Below, one piece after another: positions 37,056-46,545 of a stretch of DNA of 64,000 bases (position 1 is the first letter of the stretch; every line of letters starts with the position of its first letter). The stretch spans positions 620,001 through 684,000 of the forward strand of contig CALSMD010000001.1 of NCBI GenBank assembly GCA_943787365.1. Direction: 5' to 3'. Below the pieces are notes generated by a model. That model was not told the origin of the DNA, did no database searches, and saw nothing but the letters and a program-made list of their open reading frames with translations. Origin of the DNA: an uncultured Flavobacteriaceae bacterium. GTDB lineage: Bacteria; Bacteroidota; Bacteroidia; Flavobacteriales; Flavobacteriaceae. Made by a program: the position numbers and the translations under genes.

Positions 37056-37418
37056 ATGTGTGCTAAACAAAGACATAACTACAAAAATTTGAAAATTTGG
37101 AATCTCGGCTTGGAAATTACTAATGATATTTCGGATATTTTATTGGACTTCCCAAAGCACGAACGATATGGTTTAAGTACACAAATAAGTAGATGTTCTG
37201 TTTCAATGCCTAGCAATATTGCAGAAGGGTCTTCAAGAACAGATAAATCTTTTAGTCATTTTTTAGATATCTCTTTAGGATCATCGTTCGAGTTAGGAAC
37301 ACAATTATTAGTAGCAAAACATAGAAATTATATAAATAACGAAACTTTAAAAAAAATAGAAGAAAAAATAGAAGAATTCCAAAGAATGACAATGAGGTTT
37401 CAAAATAGTCTCAATTAG
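37056..37418 (+). CDS. Four-helix-bundle protein (23S rRNA IVS / S23 family)
   Basis: A 120-residue helical protein of the four-helix-bundle family first known from intervening sequences of 23S rRNA genes, related in fold to the diversity-generating accessory protein Avd. Typical segments are NLKIWNLGLEITNDISDIL, YGLSTQISRCSVSMPSNIAE (with the family's S-x-P-x-N-I-A-E-G) and LGSSFELGTQLLVAKH. Its molecular role is unsettled. It sits inside the beta-oxidation operon between thiolase and acyl-CoA dehydrogenase, flanked by a purine-rich arm and a pyrimidine-rich arm. It therefore looks like the cargo of a small inserted element rather than part of the pathway. Confidence 0.88.
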   Translation: MCAKQRHNYKNLKIWNLGLEITNDISDILLDFPKHERYGLSTQISRCSVSMPSNIAEGSSRTDKSFSHFLDISLGSSFELGTQLLVAKHRNYINNETLKKIEEKIEEFQRMTMRFQNSLN

Positions 37419-37452
37419 GGTCTATTCTCTATTTTCTATCTTCTTTAATCTA
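37419..37452. repeat. Pyrimidine-rich arm right of the four-helix-bundle gene
   Basis: The string GTCTATTCTCTATTTTCTAT with TCTTCTTT after it begins right after the TAG of the small gene. It is the inverted-sense counterpart of the purine arm at 37005-37044. Equivalent pairs without a gene occur at 35699-35797 and 8581-8800. Confidence 0.55.
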
Positions 37453-37461
37453 TAAAAAACC

Positions 37462-39270
37462 ATGGAAACAAACGACAAACAACTACTCAGAGGAGGTCAG
37501 TTCTTAGTGAAAGAAACAAAATGCGAAGACGTATTTACACCTGAAGATTTTACGGAAGAGCAAAGAATGATGAAGGAAGCGGTGATGGAATTCAACGACC
37601 GTGAGATCATTCCTCATAAGGCGCGTTTTGAAGCTAAAGATTTTGCGTTAACAGAAGAAGTGATGCGAAAAGCTGGAGACATGGGCTTTTTAAGCGTTGC
37701 TGTTCCTGAAGCTTATGGCGGAATGGGAATGGGTTTTGTTTCGACGTGTTTGACTTGTGATTACATCTCAAGTGGAACGGGTTCTTTTAGTACTGCTTTT
37801 GGCGCACATACCGGCATTGGAACCATGCCAATTACTTTATATGGTACCGATGCACAAAAACAAAAGTATGTGCCAAAATTAGCTTCTGGAGAATGGTTTG
37901 GAGCCTATTGCCTCACAGAACCTGGCGCGGGATCAGATGCCAACTCTGGTAAAACAACGGCTGAATTATCTGCTGATGGAAAATCATACAAAATCAATGG
38001 GCAAAAAATGTGGATCTCAAATGCAGGCTTCTGTAGTGTGATGATTGTGTTTGCACGTATTGAAGGAGATAAAAATATTACAGGGTTCATTGTTGAATAT
38101 GATGGTGACAAACCAAACGGTATCGTTTTGGGTGAAGAAGAGCACAAACTAGGAATTCGTGCGTCTTCAACACGTCAAGTCTTTTTTAACGATTGCGTCG
38201 TGCCTGTTGAAAATATGTTAGCGGGACGTGGTGAAGGATTTAAAATCGCAATGAATGCACTAAACGTAGGGCGTATCAAATTGGCAGCAGCTTGTTTGGA
38301 TTCACAAAGACGAATTTTATCCATCGCTGTAAATTATGCTAAGGAACGTAAACAATTCAACACCCCTATTGCAGACTTTGGAGCCATTAAAGTAAAACTA
38401 GCTGAAATGGCATCGAATGCCTATGCTTGTGAATCTGCAACCTACAGAGCTGCAAAAGATATTGAAGACCGCATCGCATTGCGTGAGGCGGCTGGAAACA
38501 CCCATCAAGAAGCCGAACTAAAAGGCGTTGAAGAATATGCGATTGAATGTTCCATTTTAAAAGTGGCGGTTTCTGAAGATGTACAAAATTGTGCCGATGA
38601 AGGAATCCAGATTTTTGGTGGAATGGGATTCTCAGAAGAAACCCCTATGGAATCTGCTTGGAGAGATGCTAGAATTACACGTATTTATGAAGGTACCAAC
38701 GAGATTAACAGAATGTTGTCTGTGGGTATGCTCGTTAAAAAAGCAATGAAAGGACATGTTGATTTATTGGGTCCTGCTTCAAAAGTTCAAGAAGAACTCA
38801 TGGGCATTCCATCTTTTGAAACACCCGATTATTCTGAATTATTTTCAGAAGAAAAAGAAATGATTAAGAAATTGAAAAAGACGTTCTTAATGGTTGCTGG
38901 TGGGGCAGTTCAAAAATATGGACCTCAACTCGAAGAGCATCAACAATTGTTAATTGCTGCTGCAGATATCTTAATTGAAATCTATATGGCAGAATCGGCA
39001 ATTCTAAGAACGGAAAAAAATGTGAAGCGTACGAGTCAAAAAGAGCAATCGGCACAAATAGCGATGGCTAAATTATATTTATACCATGCCGTAGATACCG
39101 TTGAAGAAAAAGGAAAAGAAAGTATTATTTCTTTTGCTGAAGGCGATGAACAACGCATGATGTTGATGGGACTGAAGCGTTTTACAAAATATGCGAACTA
39201 TCCAGATATTGTAGATTTACGTATCGAAATTGCAGAAAAAGTCAAAGAAGAAAATGGCTATTGTTTTTAA
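37462..39270 (+). CDS. Acyl-CoA dehydrogenase
   Basis: A 602-residue FAD enzyme that introduces the trans-2 double bond in acyl-CoA, the first step of beta-oxidation. FAD and substrate motifs are YCLTEPGAGSDANSGKTTA (about residue 152), KMWISNAGFCSVMIVFARIE and, later, QIFGGMGFSEETPMESAWRD followed by ARITRIYEGTNEINRM, whose Glu in YEGTNEI is the usual catalytic base position of the family. A C-terminal helical extension of about 150 residues makes it longer than the 380-residue short-chain enzymes, as in very-long-chain-type dehydrogenases. It is the last gene of the marR operon, followed by a terminator. Confidence 0.95.
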   Translation: METNDKQLLRGGQFLVKETKCEDVFTPEDFTEEQRMMKEAVMEFNDREIIPHKARFEAKDFALTEEVMRKAGDMGFLSVAVPEAYGGMGMGFVSTCLTCDYISSGTGSFSTAFGAHTGIGTMPITLYGTDAQKQKYVPKLASGEWFGAYCLTEPGAGSDANSGKTTAELSADGKSYKINGQKMWISNAGFCSVMIVFARIEGDKNITGFIVEYDGDKPNGIVLGEEEHKLGIRASSTRQVFFNDCVVPVENMLAGRGEGFKIAMNALNVGRIKLAAACLDSQRRILSIAVNYAKERKQFNTPIADFGAIKVKLAEMASNAYACESATYRAAKDIEDRIALREAAGNTHQEAELKGVEEYAIECSILKVAVSEDVQNCADEGIQIFGGMGFSEETPMESAWRDARITRIYEGTNEINRMLSVGMLVKKAMKGHVDLLGPASKVQEELMGIPSFETPDYSELFSEEKEMIKKLKKTFLMVAGGAVQKYGPQLEEHQQLLIAAADILIEIYMAESAILRTEKNVKRTSQKEQSAQIAMAKLYLYHAVDTVEEKGKESIISFAEGDEQRMMLMGLKRFTKYANYPDIVDLRIEIAEKVKEENGYCF

Positions 39271-39289
39271 CCAATTTAACTAGTGAAGA

Positions 39290-39322
39290 AACGTCTCAAA
39301 GTAATTTGAGGCGTTTTTTTTT
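39290..39322 (+). terminator. Intrinsic terminator of the beta-oxidation operon
   Basis: The stem ACGTCTCAAA (39291-39300) and TTTGAGGCGT (39305-39314) has one G-T pair and a four-base GTAA loop, followed by nine Ts. Confidence 0.85.
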
Positions 39323-39502
39323 ATTCAAAATTTACAGTCTTAGAGTGCTAAGTTTAAAAATTGTTTAACTTTAGAAAAAAATTTATTATGAAACATCCAT
39401 AACTAATCCTTAAACACCCAAGGAAAATGATTGAATGGATGTAACACACTTGCAATGAGCGCAGTCGAAGTGGGACTGATAAAAAACAATAAACACAAAC
39501 AT

Positions 39503-41149
39503 ATGAAAACCAAATCTCTATTGTTAATTCCCGTTTTGCTTTTAAGCATGTTGATCAACGGTCAAAGTTTAAAATCAGATTCAGAGACCTTCACACGTCA
39601 AGACACTCTAAGAGGAAGCATCACTGCAGAACGTGTCTGGTGGGATTTGAGTTATTATCATTTAGACATCTCAGTCCATCCTGAAACGAAATCCATCGAA
39701 GGAAAAAACACCATCCAGTATACAATCCTTAAACCTTATCAAACACTTCAAATCGATTTACAACCGCCGATGAAACTCACCAAAGCAGTTCAAGATGGGG
39801 AGGAATTAGTCGTTTTAAAAGAAGGCAACGCGCATTTTATCAGCTTAAAAAAACCACAGACAACTATCGGTAGTCAAGAAGAAATTGAAATCTTTTACGA
39901 AGGCAAACCACGAATAGCTGTCAGAGCACCATGGGATGGTGGCATCTCATGGAAAAAAGATTCTAACGAAAATGATTTTATTGCCTCTTCCTGTCAAGGC
40001 TTAGGCGCCAGTGTGTGGTGGCCAAACAAAGACCATATGTATGATGAAGTGGACAGCATGAAAATTAGTGTGAATGTTCCAAAACACTTGATGGACGTTT
40101 CTAATGGAAGGCTAGAATCCGTTGAAGAACACGACGATGAAACTACCACTTACAACTGGGTCGTGACAAATCCTATTAACAACTATGGTGTGAACATCAA
40201 TATTGGGGATTATGTGCATTTCTCAGAAATTTATGAAGGCGAAAAAGGACCTCTTGATATGGATTATTATGTTTTAAGAGACCATCTAGAAAAAGCTAAA
40301 AAACAATTCAAAGATGCGCCTAAAATGATGAAGGCCTTTGAACATTGGTTTGGCCCCTACCCTTTTTATGAAGACAGTTTCAAATTGGTAGAAGTCCCTT
40401 ATTTAGGAATGGAACACCAAAGCTCTGTGACCTATGGTAACCAATTTAAACAAGGCTATTTGGGAAGAGATTTATCTGGAACCGGTTGGGGATTGAAATT
40501 TGATTTTATCATCATTCACGAATCGGGGCATGAGTGGTTTGCAAACAACATTACGTATAAAGATGCAGCGGATATGTGGATTCACGAAGGGTTTACGGCC
40601 TATTCAGAAAATCTGTTTTTAGATTATCATTATGGAACTGAAGCCTCGGCAGACTATGTGATTGGAACCCGAAAAAATATTCAAAATGACAAACCAATTA
40701 TTGGGACCTATGACGTGAATTCAGAAGGCTCATCAGATATGTATTACAAGGGTGCAAATATGTTACACACACTACGTCAACTTGTAAATGACGATGAAAA
40801 ATGGCGTCAACTGTTAAGAGGATTGAACAAAACATTCTACCATCAAACCGTCACCACTCAAGAAATTGAAAACTATATAAGTGAATTTACAGGAATGAAC
40901 TTAACCGCCGTTTTTAATCAATACCTTCGTGATATACGCATCCCAAATTTTGAATACTCTATAAAAAATAATGAATTGAGCTATCACTGGATCAATGTCG
41001 TCGATAATTTTGAAATGCCTGTTGAAATAGAAATCAGTAACAAAAAACAATGGCTCTACCCTACTGCCGAATGGAAAAAAATGAAAATCAATTCCAAAAA
41101 AATCAACATCGATAGAGACTATTATATCGATCACAAACAACTAAATTAA
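39503..41149 (+). CDS. M1 family metallopeptidase
   Basis: A 548-residue exported zinc aminopeptidase-like protein. Signal peptide LLLIPVLLLSMLINGQS; N-terminal beta domain (YHLDISVHPETKSIEGKNTI). The catalytic domain has HESGHEWFANN (HExxH zinc motif, about residue 345) and the third ligand Glu in WIHEGFTAYSENLF. The exopeptidase GxMEN motif is altered: LGMEHQSSVTYG replaces the usual G-(A/G)-M-E-N. ATG 39503 starts the signal peptide. The 230 bases upstream contain a fragment of a common repeat (TGAGCGCAGTCGAAGTG, near 39456). It is paired with the next gene, 12 bases away. Confidence 0.92.
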   Translation: MKTKSLLLIPVLLLSMLINGQSLKSDSETFTRQDTLRGSITAERVWWDLSYYHLDISVHPETKSIEGKNTIQYTILKPYQTLQIDLQPPMKLTKAVQDGEELVVLKEGNAHFISLKKPQTTIGSQEEIEIFYEGKPRIAVRAPWDGGISWKKDSNENDFIASSCQGLGASVWWPNKDHMYDEVDSMKISVNVPKHLMDVSNGRLESVEEHDDETTTYNWVVTNPINNYGVNINIGDYVHFSEIYEGEKGPLDMDYYVLRDHLEKAKKQFKDAPKMMKAFEHWFGPYPFYEDSFKLVEVPYLGMEHQSSVTYGNQFKQGYLGRDLSGTGWGLKFDFIIIHESGHEWFANNITYKDAADMWIHEGFTAYSENLFLDYHYGTEASADYVIGTRKNIQNDKPIIGTYDVNSEGSSDMYYKGANMLHTLRQLVNDDEKWRQLLRGLNKTFYHQTVTTQEIENYISEFTGMNLTAVFNQYLRDIRIPNFEYSIKNNELSYHWINVVDNFEMPVEIEISNKKQWLYPTAEWKKMKINSKKINIDRDYYIDHKQLN

Positions 41150-41161
41150 AAACACATTCTA

Positions 41162-44100
41162 ATGAGAACTATACTATCAATCTTACTATTAATGTTCAGT
41201 TTTAATGGGTTTGCACAAGAATTTTCCATGGAACTTCTTAAAAACAAAACCCCTCGAAACATAGGGCCTGGCGGCATGTCCGGACGGGTCACTTCCATTG
41301 ACGTGGTGCATTCCAACCCAGATATCATGTATGCAGGTACCGCTTCTGGTGGTTTGTGGAAATCGACTTCGGGAGGCATTAAGTGGGCGCCCATTTTTGA
41401 AGATGAAGCAACCGCCTCTATTGGCGCTGTTGCCATTCAACAATCCAATCCAAGTGTCATTTGGGTAGGAACTGGCGAAGGCAATCCTCGTAACAGTCTG
41501 AATGGCGGTTATGGCATCTATAAATCCTTAGATGGTGGTAAAAATTGGATATTGATGGGCTTAGAAAAAACCCGACATATTCATCGTGTTATTATTGACC
41601 CTACAAATCCGAATACGGTGTATGCAGCAGCCATTGGATCGCCTTGGGGAGAGCACCCAGAACGTGGGGTGTATAAAACCACCGATGGCGGAAAAACATG
41701 GAATAAAATATTATATACAAATCAAAAAAGTGGTGCAGCGGATTTGGTGATGGACCCTCAAAATCCTAATAAATTAATCGCAGCCATGTGGGAACACAAA
41801 CGCGATCCTTGGTTTTTTAACTCTGGTGGCGAAGGCTCTGGATTGTACAGTACCTATGATGGTGGCGACACATGGAAAAAAATAAGTTCTGAAGATGGAT
41901 TGCCTGAAGGGAATTTAGGACGAATTGGCATCGCAATTGCGCCCAGCAAACCCGATGTTATTTATGCCCTGATCGAAGCCAAAAAGAATGCTTTATACAA
42001 AAGTACGGATGGTGGTGTCAACTGGAAAAAGGTCAGTGATAACATGGACGAAATCGGAAATCGCCCTTTTTATTATGCAGATATTTATGTCGATTCTCAA
42101 AATGAAAATCGACTGTTTTCAATTTTCACCTATGTCAATGTAAGTGAAGATGGCGGAAAAAGTTTCAAACAACTTATGCCAGCTTATGGCGTGGATAATG
42201 GCATTCACCCCGATCACCACGCATGGTGGATACATCCCACCAATGGCGATTTTATGATTGATGGAAACGATGGCGGTATGAACATCACCAAAGATGGTGG
42301 CGACAGCTGGCGTTTTATCGGAAATTTACCCGTGGCACAATTTTACCATATCAATATAGATAATGAATTTCCTTACAATGTGTATGGAGGCATGCAAGAC
42401 AATGGATCTTGGAGAGGTCCTGCCTATGTCTGGCGGGCACAAGGCATCAGAAATTCGTATTGGCAAGAAATAAGTTTTGGGGATGGATTTGATGTGATTC
42501 CTGATAAAGATGATTCTCAATTTGGATGGACCATGAGTCAAGAAGGCTATGTAAGTCGATACGATTGGAAAACAGGCAATAACTATATTGTGCGCCCAAC
42601 CCACCCTAATGCGGATGTCACCCTTCGTTTTAATTGGAATGCGGCGATTAATATAGATCCCAACTCAAATAGCACCCTGTACTTTGGAAGTCAGTTTGTG
42701 CATAAATCAACCGATAAGGGTCAAACATGGCAAATTATTTCTCCCGATTTAACCACCAATGATCCTGACAAATTAAAACAACATGAAAGTGGAGGATTGA
42801 CCATGGATGCGACGGGTGCAGAAAACCATTGTACCATCTTAGTCATCGAGCCTTCAGAAGTGGAAGCCAACATGCTTTGGGTGAGTACCGATGACGGACG
42901 TGTGCACTATACACAAGATGGAGGCACTCAATGGACGGAGGTCACTAAAAACATTAAAGACTTGCCAAAAGGGAGCTGGATACCACAAATCAAAGCATCC
43001 AAAACTAACAAGGGAGAAGCACTTTTAGTCGCTAATGATTACAGACGCTTTAATTATACGCCTTATGTCTATCGCACTAAAAACTACGGAAAAACTTGGG
43101 AGCGAATTGTCGATGCTACAGATGTAACCAGTTATGCATTATCCATTGTAGAAGACGTTGAAGAACCCAATTTATTGTTTTTAGGAACTGATGATGGACT
43201 TTATATTTCTATCGACCACGGCACCAAATGGACCAAATGGACCGAAGGATTCCCAACCGTTTCGGTAAAAGATTTAATAATTCACCCCCGTGAGCATGAC
43301 TTGGTGATTGGAACATTTGGACGGGCTGCTTGGGTATTGGACGACATTCGTCCGTTGAGAGCGATTGCAAAAGATCAAAATGTACTTCAGAAAACAGTTC
43401 ATTTGTTTGATCCCCCTACGGCCTATCAAGCGGCGTATCAACAACCCACTGGAAGTCGATTTGGCGGTGATGCCTTGTTTAATGGTGAAAACCGAGACAG
43501 TGGCGCACAGTTTTCTTATTATTTAAAGGTGCAAGAAAACGATTCAGCGGCGGTTGAAGAGGATGAAGATGAGGATGAAGAGGAAGAAGAAATGACGACA
43601 GAAGTCAAATGGGATTCTTTACAGCTTCAACTATTTGATGGGGAACGCCTTATTCGAACCCTCAAACAGAAAGCTCCCAAAGAAGATGGAATGCATACTT
43701 GGAAATGGAATATGGACGAAAAAGGCATTGAATGGCCGTCTAAAAAAATACGCGAATCAAAACGAGAACCTTCCGGCGTACAAGTGATGCCTGGAACTTA
43801 CCGAGCGGTACTAAGATATGGCGATCAAAATTCGGAGACTGTTATAGAGGTCAAAAACGATCCACGAATTTCATACGATGCTGAAGCCACACAAGATGTT
43901 TATGATAGCTTAAAAGAGTTCGAACATCAGCAAGAAATAACGTTTAATGCTGTCAAGCAACTTGTAGAAAGTAAAAATATCGTTTCTGAGTTTTCCGATA
44001 AACTATCCAAAAAAGATAAGAAATTAAATAAAGAAGCTCTAAAAAACTGCAAAGAAATCACCAAAAAAATAGACACTATTTTAGCCCTCTATTTTGGAAA

Positions 44101-44368
44101 AGACGACAAACGCCAAGGAATTACAAGCGACCCTGTGGTTTCTGTGACTGAGCGCATTGGAACAGCTTTGTATTATACCAGCACACGTCAGCATGGAATT
44201 ACAGACACGGAACGCCATCTTATGGGACAAGTAAAAATAGCCATTGGCAACGCCTTAAAAACCACGAACAGCTTTTTTGAAGAAGAATGGTTGACATTTC
44301 AAACTGAAATGGAAGCTAAAGATTTATCTCCATTTAAAGCTATAGAAACATTTAAACTAAAAAATTAG
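41162..44368 (+). CDS. Large exported BNR/VPS10-type beta-propeller protein
   Basis: A 1068-residue exported protein. A signal peptide (ILSILLLMFSFNGFAQ) is followed by about 700 residues of BNR/sortilin-like repeats, with recurring S-x-D-G-G-x-x-W units (YKSLDGGKNW, YKTTDGGKTWN, YSTYDGGDTWKK, YKSTDGGVNWKK, YTQDGGTQWTE). The front is NIGPGGMSGRVTSIDVV. Such proteins are often labelled glycosyl hydrolase or VPS10, but no catalytic residues can be assigned. A striking acidic run (EEDEDEDEEEEEMTTE) lies near residue 805, followed by a beta domain and a helical tail. It is likely in the same transcript as the M1 peptidase, suggesting a role in extracellular protein or polymer handling. Confidence 0.82.
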   Translation: MRTILSILLLMFSFNGFAQEFSMELLKNKTPRNIGPGGMSGRVTSIDVVHSNPDIMYAGTASGGLWKSTSGGIKWAPIFEDEATASIGAVAIQQSNPSVIWVGTGEGNPRNSLNGGYGIYKSLDGGKNWILMGLEKTRHIHRVIIDPTNPNTVYAAAIGSPWGEHPERGVYKTTDGGKTWNKILYTNQKSGAADLVMDPQNPNKLIAAMWEHKRDPWFFNSGGEGSGLYSTYDGGDTWKKISSEDGLPEGNLGRIGIAIAPSKPDVIYALIEAKKNALYKSTDGGVNWKKVSDNMDEIGNRPFYYADIYVDSQNENRLFSIFTYVNVSEDGGKSFKQLMPAYGVDNGIHPDHHAWWIHPTNGDFMIDGNDGGMNITKDGGDSWRFIGNLPVAQFYHINIDNEFPYNVYGGMQDNGSWRGPAYVWRAQGIRNSYWQEISFGDGFDVIPDKDDSQFGWTMSQEGYVSRYDWKTGNNYIVRPTHPNADVTLRFNWNAAINIDPNSNSTLYFGSQFVHKSTDKGQTWQIISPDLTTNDPDKLKQHESGGLTMDATGAENHCTILVIEPSEVEANMLWVSTDDGRVHYTQDGGTQWTEVTKNIKDLPKGSWIPQIKASKTNKGEALLVANDYRRFNYTPYVYRTKNYGKTWERIVDATDVTSYALSIVEDVEEPNLLFLGTDDGLYISIDHGTKWTKWTEGFPTVSVKDLIIHPREHDLVIGTFGRAAWVLDDIRPLRAIAKDQNVLQKTVHLFDPPTAYQAAYQQPTGSRFGGDALFNGENRDSGAQFSYYLKVQENDSAAVEEDEDEDEEEEEMTTEVKWDSLQLQLFDGERLIRTLKQKAPKEDGMHTWKWNMDEKGIEWPSKKIRESKREPSGVQVMPGTYRAVLRYGDQNSETVIEVKNDPRISYDAEATQDVYDSLKEFEHQQEITFNAVKQLVESKNIVSEFSDKLSKKDKKLNKEALKNCKEITKKIDTILALYFGKDDKRQGITSDPVVSVTERIGTALYYTSTRQHGITDTERHLMGQVKIAIGNALKTTNSFFEEEWLTFQTEMEAKDLSPFKAIETFKLKN

Positions 44369-44425
44369 ACCTCTTTATGATACGGTTTCGATTTTTTAAC
44401 TAACTTTCGACTAACAAAATTTAAA

Positions 44426-45019
44426 ATGAAAAAAATGAAAAATTCGATTCTAGCTTTACTTCTTATTTTCAGTGTATTATCCTGTAAACAAGAAGTCAAA
44501 AAAACAAACACATCTGACAAAGACGTGTTTAATACCGAGCAAAAACAAGAAACTGTTCAAAAGATGCGCTCTTTAACAATCGCACTCAGCCCAAAAAGTA
44601 ACAGTACGGTGACTGGAACGGCTAAATTTGTAGAAACCAACGGCGTGGTCCAGATGACTGCGGTGATGAAAGGACTTTCCGAAGGATCTCATGCGATACA
44701 TATTCATAAAACAGGTGATTGTACATCAGCAGATGGGAAATCGGCTGGAGGGCATTGGAATCCAACGGCACAACCACATGGAAAATGGGGAGCAGAAACG
44801 GGCTACCATAAAGGAGATATTGGAAATTTTATGGTTAAGAACGCAGCGGACGATACAACCGTTGAGTTTAGTACGGATGAATGGTGTATTGGCTGTGGAG
44901 ATGACACCAAAGATATTTTAGGCAAAGGCGTTATTGTGCACCAAGGTGTGGACGATTTTACATCTCAACCTTCAGGAGCCGCAGGCAGCCGTGTGAGTTG
45001 TGGAGGAATTATCGAATAA
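44426..45019 (+). CDS. sodC: Cu/Zn superoxide dismutase lipoprotein
   Basis: A 197-residue periplasmic or surface lipoprotein: N-terminal SILALLLIFSVLSCKQE gives the lipobox LSC. The enzyme dismutates superoxide. Copper and zinc ligands are all visible: HAIHIHKTGDC, AGGHWNPTAQPH, TGYHKGDIGNF (with the zinc Asp) and VIVHQGVDDF. The active-site Arg is in AAGSRVSCGG, and the usual disulfide cysteines are present. An extra CIGCGDD pair (about residue 152) is unusual for the family. It is a single gene with a clear terminator behind. Confidence 0.95.
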   Translation: MKKMKNSILALLLIFSVLSCKQEVKKTNTSDKDVFNTEQKQETVQKMRSLTIALSPKSNSTVTGTAKFVETNGVVQMTAVMKGLSEGSHAIHIHKTGDCTSADGKSAGGHWNPTAQPHGKWGAETGYHKGDIGNFMVKNAADDTTVEFSTDEWCIGCGDDTKDILGKGVIVHQGVDDFTSQPSGAAGSRVSCGGIIE

Positions 45020-45040
45020 TTTAATTTAAAAAAAAGATAC

Positions 45041-45067
45041 AAAGCTACTTGTAATGGGTAGCTTTTT
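45041..45067 (+). terminator. Intrinsic terminator after sodC
   Basis: The stem AAAGCTAC (45041-45048) and GTAGCTTT (45058-45065) with a nine-base loop is followed by Ts. It lies 21 bases past the sodC stop. Confidence 0.75.
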
Positions 45068-45093
45068 TAATTTTACATCAAATACGTTGTATA

Positions 45094-46251
45094 ATGAACC
45101 CATCAGGAAGCGGTTGGATTACGAAACTACTCAAACTACTAAAGACCAATTCAGGACACGAATTTGAGTCGCTGGAAGTGTTGTACCCCAAACTCAGAGA
45201 TGTGGGGTTTTTATATGGGAGTAATATGGCCACAATCAACCATATTGCAGACAACCCAGATTACACCAAAGAAGAACGTTGTAAAATCAATTTATTGATC
45301 GCGCTGTATGCGGTCCATTCCAATACAAAATCTTCTGAATCATTTGAAAAAAGTTTATTAGAGTTTTATAAAGAAATCACTTTTCATAAATCAACCTTTA
45401 TACGTACCATTCTAGGGAACAATCTAGAGTCCATGCTTCATAAACGCATTCATATTGACAATAATATTCTGACCAAAAACTTTAGTTTTTTTGTTACTAA
45501 TGCCCTCCTATTTATGGATGTGATGGCGTATCGAGAATATTTAAAAGGAGAAAAAAACACCATCCTTTATTTAAACCAATTTGAAAACTCTATCAGAACG
45601 TTGGTGTTAAGTGCTTTAAATTCCAAAGCCCTAAAAACATCTTATGATGATAGTTTGATTAAACTTTTAGAGTCTTCATTTCGATTTACAGAAAATACTT
45701 CTCATGATTATAAATCTATCATAGAAGCCGCCCCATCAGCGGTAGAATCTTTATATTATTTAGATTTGGCGTGCATGTCCACATGGAGTGATCTCAAACT
45801 TGAAGCAGCCGAACAAGAATTTTTGAACACCTTAGGATCTGATCTTAAAATTCCAAAAACTCAAATCATAGAATCAATCACTTCAATACATATATTTTAT
45901 ACAACGCATAAAAGTAAAATAGCACTTCTAAACTCCAAAAACAGTGTTCAAAGTTTTTATGACCATACCAGCTTGATGGTTCGGAAGCTGATTTCAAGAA
46001 ATAGTAAACGCTTGTTTAAAGAGTTAAAAGAGAGTAAGGACTTGGTGAAGTTATTATCTCAATCGACGCATAGAGAGCTGAATGATGCCGAACAAAAACA
46101 AATGCAAGAACAGTTATTAGACGTCTTAAAATCGATTCCGAGTTTAGCCATTTTCTTATTGCCTGGCGGTGCTTTGTTATTGCCGCTATTTGTAAAGTTT
46201 ATCCCTAAATTATTACCCTCTGCTTTTGATGACAATAGAATAAATGATTAA
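45094..46251 (+). CDS. LETM1-like protein
   Basis: A 385-residue mostly helical protein. The C-terminal segment SIPSLAIFLLPGGALLLPLF, continuing VKFIPKLLPSAF, is the characteristic membrane-embedded stretch of the LETM1 family, known in mitochondria for K+/Ca2+-H+ exchange. In Flavobacteriaceae such genes carry the name LETM1-related biofilm-associated protein. The N-terminal 300 residues are soluble helices without a recognised domain. No signal peptide is present, so an inner-membrane location with a cytoplasmic domain is inferred. It is followed 25 bases later by the DUF1456 gene. Confidence 0.75.
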   Translation: MNPSGSGWITKLLKLLKTNSGHEFESLEVLYPKLRDVGFLYGSNMATINHIADNPDYTKEERCKINLLIALYAVHSNTKSSESFEKSLLEFYKEITFHKSTFIRTILGNNLESMLHKRIHIDNNILTKNFSFFVTNALLFMDVMAYREYLKGEKNTILYLNQFENSIRTLVLSALNSKALKTSYDDSLIKLLESSFRFTENTSHDYKSIIEAAPSAVESLYYLDLACMSTWSDLKLEAAEQEFLNTLGSDLKIPKTQIIESITSIHIFYTTHKSKIALLNSKNSVQSFYDHTSLMVRKLISRNSKRLFKELKESKDLVKLLSQSTHRELNDAEQKQMQEQLLDVLKSIPSLAIFLLPGGALLLPLFVKFIPKLLPSAFDDNRIND

Positions 46252-46276
46252 GTCATAAAAATACTACCTTTGTGGC

Positions 46277-46540
46277 ATGGGATTAAACAACAACGATATA
46301 TTCAAAAAACTCAGAGTCGCTCATAAATTAAGAGATGACGATATTGTAAAAATTTGCAGTTTAAAAGATTTTAAAATCACCAAAAGTGAACTGAATGCTA
46401 TTTTTAGAAATGAAACCCACCCCAAATATATGGAGTGTGGCGATCAGTTTTTGCGAAATTTCTTAGATGGACTCATCATTCACTTGAGAGGACCGATGCC
46501 TCCAAAAGCATCAAAACCCACTGCTAACACTAAAAAATAA
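46277..46540 (+). CDS. DUF1456 family protein
   Basis: An 87-residue soluble protein with one DUF1456 unit in full and part of a second: NNNDIFKKLRVAHKLRDDDI, and FKITKSELNAIFRNETHPKY with CGDQFLRNFLDGL. E. coli YehS is the relative, at about 156 residues with two units, so this is a short form, usual for flavobacteria. The tail is Pro/Lys-rich (PPKASKPTANTKK). Function unknown. It lies five bases before the DUF1684 gene, so the LETM1-like, DUF1456 and DUF1684 genes form one unit. Confidence 0.85.
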   Translation: MGLNNNDIFKKLRVAHKLRDDDIVKICSLKDFKITKSELNAIFRNETHPKYMECGDQFLRNFLDGLIIHLRGPMPPKASKPTANTKK

Positions 46541-46545
46541 TTCAG

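Noticed and set aside
37056-37418. Four-helix-bundle protein as a beta-oxidation subunit
   Set aside because: The family has no link to fatty-acid metabolism and the flanking arms mark it as inserted.
41189-41443. Two long minus-strand frames over the start of the BNR/VPS10-type gene
   Set aside because: They lie antisense to a clear signal peptide and conserved repeat and show no protein-like composition.
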